Source: Stentor coeruleus (taxonomy: Eukaryota > Ciliophora > Heterotrichea > Heterotrichida > Stentoridae). Taken from it: DNA of 43,400 nucleotides. Positions 18,284-26,109 of this stretch are shown here, in pieces. The stretch covers positions 1 through 43,400 of the forward strand of contig MPUH01000603.1 of assembly GCA_001970955.1 (NCBI GenBank). The letters are read 5' to 3'. The translations under genes and the position numbers were made by a program. The first letter of the stretch is position 1, and each line of letters starts with the position of its first letter. A model generated the notes under the pieces. The model was not told the origin of the DNA. It saw only the letters and a program-made list of their open reading frames with translations, and did not search any database.

Positions 18284-20245
18284 ATGGAATCAATCCCGCG
18301 TAAAGCAAACTCAAGCATGCACCCAAGCTCATTAGAAAGTTATCATATGCAAATAAAATTAACTCAAGATTATAACAAAAAAGCCGCTTTTAATATGAAT
18401 AACTACGAAACCCCGACGATAAGAACTATAGAAAAAGTTGATAATCCAAAGCCCAGAGTGAAAAGTGAAAATCAAAGCATTAAGGGGAATATGAACCAGT
18501 CTATAAAATTTAATAGACTAGCAACTAATGAAGGAAATAGTAGAGAAAAGTTACAAGAACGTAAACCTATTTTAAAATCAGAACCAAGTGGAAATTCTAT
18601 AAATAAGCTCCCACCAAGAACTAAAATTAGCAACAATCAAAGATCCTTGTGTCAAAATATTAAAAACCAAAGCCCTTCTCAAAGAATGTCCCCTAATTTT
18701 AATACAAGGATTTTAAATAGTGTTAATTCAGATAGCAGTGATACAGAAGATCAAACAAAATTAAATTCTGGTGGAAGGGGTTTAAATATTAAAGTAAATA
18801 CAAGTGAAAAATCAGCTAAGGAAATAGAGAAAAAACCTATTATATCAGATATAACAAATGGGATATCCCCAAGAATTAACACTTTAGCTTATGAAAAACC
18901 TTTAAACACTAAATTTAAACAGGAAAAAATTGAAGATGAGAACTCATCCTATTCTAATTATGGTACAAGAAACTCTGTGAAATATCATAAAAGCAAAGAT
19001 AATTTAGAAACAAGCAGCACATGTAGTGAAAAAACAGAAGAAGAAATTAAATATAAAGAAACCCAACAAGTCGATAAAAATGAAATTAATAGTTTAAAAC
19101 TCAATATATTTTCTCTTGAAGAAAAGAACAAACTTATATTAGAAGAAGCTTCAAAGATTAGAAATGAGGCAAACAGTGCTCATAGCTGCTATCAGGAAAA
19201 CATTAAGGCATATAAGAGCGAAATAGATAATTTAAAAAAGGCTTTGATGTATTCAGAAGAAGAAAATCGGAAAAATATATCTGAAAAAGAAAATTTGATT
19301 AAAAGTTTTGAAATGGATAAAAGAAAATNAAATCGGAAAAATATATCTGAAAAAGAAAATTTGATTAAAAGTTTTGAAATGGATAAAAGAAAATTCCAAG
19401 AAGAGTTTTATATTGTATCAAGCAAAAATGAATCCAATTTAAAACAGGAGTTAAATAAACTCAAAGAAGAGCTTTATATTGTATCAAACAAAAATGAATT
19501 CAACTTAAAACAGGAATTAAATAAACTCAAAGAAGAAAAAACCAAAAGTGAGATTTTAGTTGCTAATTTAACAAGTCAGTTAGAAAAACAAAAGCTAGAC
19601 AGAAACTCTGAAGTTTTAAGTAAAGCAGAATTTCTTAAATCAGAAATTTCTAAGTTTTCATACAATCAAGAACAGTTAAAAGTTTATTTGATTGAAAACA
19701 TTCAGACACAGTACAATTTTTTCACATCAGAAATTAATAAACTACAGATATCATATGAAAATGCTTTAAAGAATAAAAGCCAGCAACCAAACCCGCCTGA
19801 TGATATTGAAATATACAAATTAAAAATTGAAGACTTTAAAAGACAAATTGCTGCTATTCAACGTAATAATAGTGATATTGCTATGAAACTTCAACAAACA
19901 ACTAAAGAATTTGAAGCTTATAAGGAAAAATATCAAAAAGATCAGAAAGAATGGAATGAAGAAAAGATAAAAATGACGAATAATATAATATGTCTTGATA
20001 ACTTAGTACATACATGTACAGATCCTGAGAAAATTGTTTATGAAACTAAGATTCAAGAACTAGAAAAGAATTATAAACTTTCTTATCAAAAGTTGATTGA
20101 AACTGAAAAAGAACTTAGGTATTGGAAAACAGGAGTTAAAGATACTCAAGAAGAACATATTAAAAATTTAGAAACTAAGATATTTATGCTTTCAGATGAA
20201 AGAGATGAACTTAAAGAAAAATTATTGATATCGTTAGAGAGTTAA
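18284..20245 (+). CDS. Long coiled-coil protein
   Basis: The frame reads 653 codons, but 22 of them come from a contig-overlap duplication around N19329, so the true protein is about 631 aa. The N-terminal ~240 residues are polar and disordered (Ser, Asn, Lys rich). From about residue 260 to the end it is a coiled coil with heptad patterning and many Glu/Lys. Just after the N-joint there is a genuine 22-residue tandem repeat (EEFYIVSSKNESNLKQELNK, then EELYIVSNKNEFNLKQELNK), with base differences between copies. No catalytic motif is visible. Likely a cytoskeletal or centrosomal/basal-body structural component by general type, but no family is recognised. Start preceded by AAATAAAAAG. Confidence 0.75.
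   Translation: MESIPRKANSSMHPSSLESYHMQIKLTQDYNKKAAFNMNNYETPTIRTIEKVDNPKPRVKSENQSIKGNMNQSIKFNRLATNEGNSREKLQERKPILKSEPSGNSINKLPPRTKISNNQRSLCQNIKNQSPSQRMSPNFNTRILNSVNSDSSDTEDQTKLNSGGRGLNIKVNTSEKSAKEIEKKPIISDITNGISPRINTLAYEKPLNTKFKQEKIEDENSSYSNYGTRNSVKYHKSKDNLETSSTCSEKTEEEIKYKETQQVDKNEINSLKLNIFSLEEKNKLILEEASKIRNEANSAHSCYQENIKAYKSEIDNLKKALMYSEEENRKNISEKENLIKSFEMDKRKXNRKNISEKENLIKSFEMDKRKFQEEFYIVSSKNESNLKQELNKLKEELYIVSNKNEFNLKQELNKLKEEKTKSEILVANLTSQLEKQKLDRNSEVLSKAEFLKSEISKFSYNQEQLKVYLIENIQTQYNFFTSEINKLQISYENALKNKSQQPNPPDDIEIYKLKIEDFKRQIAAIQRNNSDIAMKLQQTTKEFEAYKEKYQKDQKEWNEEKIKMTNNIICLDNLVHTCTDPEKIVYETKIQELEKNYKLSYQKLIETEKELRYWKTGVKDTQEEHIKNLETKIFMLSDERDELKEKLLISLES
19264..19394. repeat. Contig-overlap duplication around N19329 (65 nt x 2)
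   Basis: 19264-19328 and 19330-19394 are identical, separated by one N. Because 65+1 is a multiple of three, the open frame passes through with an X and gains a false 22-residue repeat. Confidence 0.93.
19400..19531 (+). repeat. Genuine 66-nt tandem repeat, two copies
   Basis: 19400-19465 and 19466-19531 are two diverged copies of a 66-nt, 22-codon unit inside the coiled coil. Several third-position and some amino-acid changes (SKNES/NKNEF) show that this is an older true duplication, unlike the neighbouring N-joint copy. Confidence 0.9.
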
Positions 20246-20665
20246 ATATTTTTTTAAAGTTTTATGTGTAGAAGTGAAAATAATAATGGTTATGATTTTA
20301 AAGTGATATTTTTATGTGAAGATATTTTATAATAATTGTGTTAATTTGAAAATGTTTTGTGTAATTTATAAACGTTTTTGTTTGAAGTTGTAATTATGAT
20401 AATTATTAGATAATAAAGAAATCTTTTACAACAATTTTCATATACTCAGCTAAATTGTAAATAATATAAAAATACCTTTGAATTTACATGAAAAATTTAG
20501 AAGTGGAGATGGACGAACAGTAGCTGAAATGATAAATAGAATAAATTTTTTATTCAATATCAAAATTTATCATTTTATAACTTTTTTCCCATCTAAATTA
20601 TGTCTACCTTTATATTTACTGCATAAATGTTTTTTTTCTATATCATTTATGTATCTGTTAGATCA
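20246..20665. other. Tandem spacer with a doubtful small frame
   Basis: 420 nt. C-poor on the plus strand to about 20400, then mixed. A 76-codon frame from TTG at 20478 overlaps the next gene in another frame; I see no evidence that it is coded. The last 100 nt are T/C/A-rich and G-poor, as before other starts. Confidence 0.6.
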
Positions 20666-21307
20666 ATGGAAACCCCTTCAGCACGAACTTCTCATAAGCA
20701 ATTGTTAACTTCACCATCATATAGCTTAAATACATTTGAATTCATGCATTCTACTTACAAAAACTTTCTTACAAGCAATCCTATTTCCCATAATAAAACT
20801 TTTGACACAAAACAAGTACTTTTAACAACAATATCCTCATTTAAACCTAGAATTATAGTGCATATTATTCTTGGGGATTTATATCATAATATTTATGATT
20901 ATGACCCATTTCATGAAATATTACTAAAATTAGGGAAAAAAGTTGGGGGAAAAATCTATACAGTTTATGATTTAAACTTTAAAAATACAAATGATGAAGA
21001 AACTCCTGAAGGGTATTTTGTTAAAGATATTTCAGAGTTTTTTTTAGAGTTTGATGATGGGGAAATTGATTTTATACTTATTGATTATAGAGATAAAATG
21101 AATGATACTATGATGAAACATGTTGAGTTTTTTAAAATCAATTATTATGCATCTAAGAAACTTTGTTATAAATGTGTGTTTATGATTAATGATTGTTATG
21201 GTGTGGAATCGAATAGTTGTAAATTACTTTCTGTGCTTATGCAAACACATCACTGGATACAATTAGAAAGTAGATGCAAATGTTTGTTTATTAAAGGTTT
21301 TAGTTAG
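20666..21307 (+). CDS. Hypothetical protein, possible Rossmann-like fold
   Basis: 213 aa from the Met at 20666 (METPSARTSHKQLL); a further in-frame Met at 20627 would add 13 hydrophobic residues (MFFFYIIYVSVRS) that lie in DNA with 5'-flank composition, so I prefer 20666. The core alternates hydrophobic strands and acidic turns: RIIVHIILGDLY, GGKIYTVYDLNF, EIDFILIDYRD, CVFMINDCYG and CKCLFIKGF. This looks like the strand-loop order of a class I methyltransferase or similar Rossmann fold, where DLNF would end strand 2 and FILIDY would be strand 4. No glycine-rich SAM-binding motif is clear, so this is only a suggestion. No neighbour gives a clue to function. Confidence 0.65.
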   Translation: METPSARTSHKQLLTSPSYSLNTFEFMHSTYKNFLTSNPISHNKTFDTKQVLLTTISSFKPRIIVHIILGDLYHNIYDYDPFHEILLKLGKKVGGKIYTVYDLNFKNTNDEETPEGYFVKDISEFFLEFDDGEIDFILIDYRDKMNDTMMKHVEFFKINYYASKKLCYKCVFMINDCYGVESNSCKLLSVLMQTHHWIQLESRCKCLFIKGFS

Positions 21308-21487
21308 ATTTTATTAGTTTGTAAGTTGAGTTATTTTTTTGTTATGAATAAGGAAAAATTTGACATTAATCTTCAATTTGATTATAAGTTTTTTGAATTC
21401 TATCATAGCATCTTCAAATTAACTATACTTTTATGTAATTTTAATCATATAAGATCATAATTTAAAATTAGTTTAGTCTAAGTTATT

Positions 21488-23302
21488 TTAATTGCTATTA
21501 ACTATGCATGCTCTTATAGATTCAAAACTTGTATGAATAAGTTTAAGGTCATCTTCATCAATTCTATATTCACTTATAACTCTAATAAAAGTACTAATAA
21601 ATATATCATAATCATTATTCGATATACTATAATGCTTATGACTTTCTGAAAGTTTTTTTAAGAACATTTTATCCATATCACAACAAAAAATTCTCAAAGT
21701 CGCCCGTGACATTGCATGGAAATTTTCATTATTAAACTTCAGATAATATTTCGAAATATCACTTTCAACTATAATTGTATAAAACTTAACAGAAAAATCT
21801 TTCCAAAATGTACTAGTCGAATATTTCTCACTCATTTTCTTATCTGGATTCTGTAATACACGTGCATTATATCTTATAATATCACATTGTTGAGCAGCTT
21901 TATTAATAAAATTACTAACATTATGTTCCATATTCATAGATTTAGTATTTCTATGAAATTGAAATGATGAGTTTGCTTTAATATTCTCAATTCTACGTAT
22001 TTTAATCTTCTGTTTATTTTGATTAGGTTTTTTATCAAATAAAGGTTTGGTAGCGTAATTCATATATGATGTTAAATTAAGATATGGGCTAATTTTGTCA
22101 GGAGATTGAGAGTCGAAACTAAGATTATTTGCTAACTCATAATCTTGAGGTTGGGCACATTTTATAGCTTTTACTTTAAGAAACAACCAATTTAAAGATT
22201 GATCCTTAATAAAAACTAGCTCAGCTTCATCAAGTTCGTTAATAAACTGTTTTCTTATCTGTTTCCCTATAAGATTCCTAAGACATTTAATCATCCCTTC
22301 AATTTCTGGCATATGAGCTTTCATATGATATGGAACACAATTACGTGAGTTTTTCAAGTTTACTAAATACTTTTCATTAAGTTCCTCATTTACCCATAAA
22401 TCAAATTTCTTATCACTTTCATTTTCAGGATTTTTAATTCTTTCAATCAAGTTTTTAAATTTTTTATTTTTCTCTGATTTAATAGAATTATTATTTTCTG
22501 AAAGCTTAAGGTCTATTACAAGTCCAAATGTTAATTGTCGAGTTAAGGATTTTTCATAAGTGTTTATATGATCTTTTATTATATTTTTAAATTTTTCTTC
22601 GTAATGAAGATTAGAAGTGGATGATTTGTTTCTTTCTATTTTTGGGTTTTTTGATTGAGGAATTTCAAGTTTGTTTTTTATGATATGATATTTGTTAGAG
22701 AAATTTTCTTTGGTATGGACAAGGAGTATTGAAGTGTTATTTCCTATTGTTTGGATAAAATGCTGATATAGTCCAGGTTCATTGATGTTTTGGTTTATAA
22801 ATGTTTCTAGATAACATAAATTAGAAAAAAGCTTGTTTTTTCCATTAAATGGCTTGAAAATACATATAGGTTTACCATAAGAGACTGTGAGGCTTGATAG
22901 AAATGCACTTTTCGCTTCTTGGCCTATGGTCCATTTTATTCTTTCTTCGATTCTGACGAAAAACTGTATGTCTGAGTTAATATATAAAGTAGGGATAATT
23001 TTGATGTTGGCATCTAAATTTTTGTAAATGTATAGAGTCTTATAAAAGTCAAAACTGTGGATCGAGAAAATACTTGGCTTTATTTTATTGCTTATTTTAT
23101 TACACAACTTTTCTTGACTTTTACCAATTTTCCTCTTTAGATTTTCTTGGAAGGTTTGATGGAAATTTTTAAGGTTTTGCTGAGCCTTTGCTTGTTTAAT
23201 TGCCCCTCTATACTCTTTTAGAACTTTCTTAAACTCACTAATCTCTGATAAAGATTCACTCAAAGTTACGTTCATATTATTACTTATACATTTTTTAACC
23301 AT
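21488..23302 (-). CDS. 604-aa protein with C-terminal truncated-globin-like domain
   Basis: Residues 1-490 are not recognised: an N-terminal basic coiled-coil stretch, then a mixed region with KPICIFKPFNG, VHTKENF and HMPEIEGMIKCLRNLIGKQ blocks. Residues about 497-600 resemble a 2/2 (truncated) haemoglobin. FWKDFSVKFYTIIVES matches helix A-B with the Phe507-Tyr508 pair at B9-B10. SESHKHYSISNNDYDIFIS matches the F/G region, where bacterial trHbs have H-x-H-x-G-I-x-x-x-D-[FY]-D-x-F; His555 would be the proximal haem ligand. The end (DLKLIHTSFESIRACIV) matches helix H. If correct, the domain could bind haem and sense or handle O2/NO. Whether haem is bound, and what the large N-terminal part does, is not shown by sequence. 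Confidence 0.7.
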   Translation of the reverse strand: MVKKCISNNMNVTLSESLSEISEFKKVLKEYRGAIKQAKAQQNLKNFHQTFQENLKRKIGKSQEKLCNKISNKIKPSIFSIHSFDFYKTLYIYKNLDANIKIIPTLYINSDIQFFVRIEERIKWTIGQEAKSAFLSSLTVSYGKPICIFKPFNGKNKLFSNLCYLETFINQNINEPGLYQHFIQTIGNNTSILLVHTKENFSNKYHIIKNKLEIPQSKNPKIERNKSSTSNLHYEEKFKNIIKDHINTYEKSLTRQLTFGLVIDLKLSENNNSIKSEKNKKFKNLIERIKNPENESDKKFDLWVNEELNEKYLVNLKNSRNCVPYHMKAHMPEIEGMIKCLRNLIGKQIRKQFINELDEAELVFIKDQSLNWLFLKVKAIKCAQPQDYELANNLSFDSQSPDKISPYLNLTSYMNYATKPLFDKKPNQNKQKIKIRRIENIKANSSFQFHRNTKSMNMEHNVSNFINKAAQQCDIIRYNARVLQNPDKKMSEKYSTSTFWKDFSVKFYTIIVESDISKYYLKFNNENFHAMSRATLRIFCCDMDKMFLKKLSESHKHYSISNNDYDIFISTFIRVISEYRIDEDDLKLIHTSFESIRACIVNSN

Positions 23303-23874
23303 TGCAAAATATTTAGTTTAGCCAATAATATTTTAAGGAAAATAACTTAGACAAATAAAAGCTTTATATCATCTTTGATTATACAATCATTATAAATATG
23401 AACTTAATTGAACTTAGATATTTAAGTTAACTAATTTTAGCTTAAGGTATACTGCATTTAATATAATAATTATTGTTTTTATATTTACACTATATATGTC
23501 ATTTTACAAATAAAGTAATTATATACTACTAATAATTTCAGGTACTTTTATATAATTCACTTTTTTCCAAACCTCAAATATTTTCATAAAAACACTACAA
23601 ACTTCTAACTATAAATCCAAACAGAAAAAAAAATAAAAACTTATTATTTCCTACTCTCTACCCATAATTCTATAAAAAAAAATCTTCTAGAAATCACTCT
23701 TAACAAATCACTCTTCTTCCCTAAAAAAAACACACAAAATCTTAAAAAGGAAAAAGTATTTTTCCCATCAAAAAAAAAAATTCTCATTGTAGTGTTTGCC
23801 TAAAAAAATAATTATAGAACATTAATAAACTCAATCCATTTAGCCCCTGACATAGATTCTATAATAGATCTAAA
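23303..23874. other. Divergent spacer before UBE3A-like gene
   Basis: 572 nt. The half next to the HECT gene (about 23540-23840) is very G-poor with C/A/T runs; the other half is AT-rich. No gene seen. Confidence 0.7.
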
Positions 23875-26036
23875 ATGTCAAAAGAAAGCATAAAGGAAGC
23901 ATTTCAAAAGGCAGTCTATCAAATGCAGCATGGTTGTTCAAACATATTTTGCCAAAACACCTACTGCAGGGTAGGCAAAAACATAACTCAAATTGCATCA
24001 GATGCTATTTTGCTTGCAAAATACAGCCCGGGCAATGACCTTCATCAATCAGACAAATTCATTTTCTGTGAGGAGCCAACAATACATCACACTAGCTCCT
24101 CTCTTTTGTGCCTGGATGAAAGCGGAATAATAGCTCTGTTTAGCGACCCAAAATCCTTAGCAAGTAATTTTCTAATTGAATCCTCTCCAAAAACAAGGAA
24201 AACTGATTGGGATTTACTATCAAACTTCTATGAAAAAACTGAAAAAATGACTCAACAAGGCCATCTAAAATCCACCTGGCTTGAAAACTGTATCGAACAA
24301 TTCCCAAGGTCAAAATACCAAAAACTTTTCATCCCAAAAGCAATTTTACTTATCCTAGTACATCCTTTTATTATCGACTNCCCACCTGGCTTGAAAACTG
24401 TATCGAACAATTCCCAAGGTCAAAGTACCAAAAACTTTTCATCCCAAAAGCAATTTTACTTATCCTAGTACATCCTTTTATTATCGACTACAACAATTCT
24501 GCAATCATTCATATAACAAGTCTTTTAGATGATTGTGAAGAAGGATATGATAAACTTTCAAGAGAAATAGACATTTTAAATACAGATCAAGTTGAACATA
24601 TAAATGGCTCATTACAACAAGCTTTGTCTATAAAAATCATTGAAAATACTCAACAGATTGATTTTATTTATATAAGATGTATTCTTGATATATTACAATG
24701 TCTTTATGATTCTAATGAAAGAATAAACAGAATAAATTTTAGAGAATTTTATAATGATGCGGTGAATAAGGAGATAAATATGAAAAAGGATTTTAAAATG
24801 TGGTATGAGTCAAAAATGGGTAGAAGGAAAAATCTTGATGAATCGAATTTTGCGTTTTCGTTTTATCCTTGGGTTTTAGATACTAATTCTAAGTCAAAGT
24901 TTTTGGGTTTTGAGATTTTGGAATTAATGAAAAGAGAACTGATTAATCAATTTATGCATGATAGTAATAGAGAGATATTCGTGTATTTGGAAGTTAGAAG
25001 AGAAAATTTGTTGGAAGATACTCTATCAAAAATCATGGGTGGGGATTTGAATTTGAAAAAACCTTTGAAAGTACATTTTCTTGGCGAAGAAGGGATTGAT
25101 GAAGGCGGAGTCAAAAAGGAATTTTTTCAGCTTATTGTTAAACAGACTTTTGACCCAGGATTCAGCATGTTTAAATCCTATCAAAATCAAAGATTTTATT
25201 GGTTCAATCCAAACACACTAGAATCCAATGTGAACTTCGAACTTGTAGGAATGGTGCTAGGACTTGCCATTTACAATTCTATAATACTTGATGTTCATTT
25301 ACCTATGGTTACATATAAAAAAATATTAGGCGTTCCAACAGATATTAACGACCTTGAAGAATTTGACCCTGAACTGGCAAAAGGCCTTAAAGATCTTCTA
25401 TCTTTTGAAGGCAACGTTGAAGAAGTTTATTGCCGAAGTTTTTACATCGAAACAGAAGCATTTGGAGAAATCATAAAACATCCTTTAAAAGAAAACGGCG
25501 AAAACATTCCTGTGACAAATGAAAACAGAGAAGAATATGTAAAATTATATGTGGACTGGTGGCTTAATACTGGAGTCGAAAGAATATTTAATGAATTTAA
25601 AAACGGATTTTTAAAAATTTGTGCTGGGGAAGTTATAAATTGGTTTAAACATGAAGAACTTGAGTTATTAATATGTGGGAATCCTGTATTAGACTTTAAA
25701 GAACTTGAAAGTGTTACTAAATATGAAGGATATACTAAAGATTCACTTATTGTAAGGAATATTTAGATTAAAAACTTTTGGGAAATTATTCATGGGTTAA
25801 GTGATGAGGAAAAAAGAAAATTTTTATGTTTTGTTACTGGATCTGATAGAGCACCAATTAATGGACTTGGTCATATGGATTTTATAATTGCCAAAAATGG
25901 TCCTGATTCTGATAGGTTAATGACAGCACATACATGTTTTAATTATTTACTATTACCAGAATATAAAACAAGAGAAAAAATGAAAAAACTTATAATCCTC
26001 GCAATAGAAAATGCTTCAGGTTTTGGACTTAGATAA
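23875..26036 (+). CDS. AZUL-HECT E3 ubiquitin ligase, UBE3A (E6AP)-like
   Basis: Three apparently separate open stretches are one gene of about 678 aa once two things are handled: the contig-overlap copy around N24380 is dropped, and a 15-nt intron (25752-25766) is removed. Exons are 23875-25751 and 25767-26036. The N-terminus (about residues 5-50) reads [18 protein letters not shown], then NTYC, matching the AZUL zinc domain of UBE3A (GCxNxxCxNxFC). The HECT domain fills the second half: [42 protein letters not shown] block, then after the intron [29 protein letters not shown] with catalytic Cys646, ending GFGLR. It accepts ubiquitin on that Cys and transfers it to substrates; in animals the AZUL domain docks UBE3A to the proteasome. 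Without the intron the protein would stop before the C-lobe and be inactive. Confidence 0.93.
24272..24489. repeat. Contig-overlap duplication around N24380 (108 nt x 2, one mismatch)
   Basis: 24272-24379 recurs at 24382-24489 after N24380 and one extra C. There is one A/G difference (AAAATACC against AAAGTACC). Dropping one copy restores the frame of the HECT gene (2037 nt, 679 codons with stop). Confidence 0.93.
25752..25766 (+). other. 15-nt intron in the UBE3A-like gene
   Basis: GTAAGGAATATTTAG, phase 0. Its last codon is an in-frame TAG. Removing it joins KDSLI to IKNFWEII and restores the complete HECT C-lobe with the catalytic Cys. The HECT gene at 1-615 is uninterrupted at the corresponding place (KDSPVILWLWEIL). 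Confidence 0.93.
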
Positions 26037-26109
26037 TAATTTACTCATTCATACCTTAAATTTCAATATAAAATCATGTTTGAAATTATAAATTTTGATC
26101 AAAATATAA

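Noticed and set aside
20478-20708. 76-aa frame starting with TTG
   Set aside because: No ATG start, overlaps the better supported 213-aa gene in another frame, and its second half is hydrophobic sequence from T-rich 5'-flank DNA.
23875-26036. HECT gene as a pseudogene or as two to three separate genes
   Set aside because: The first break is a contig-overlap duplicate and the second an in-frame 15-nt intron; correcting both gives 679 codons and a full HECT domain.
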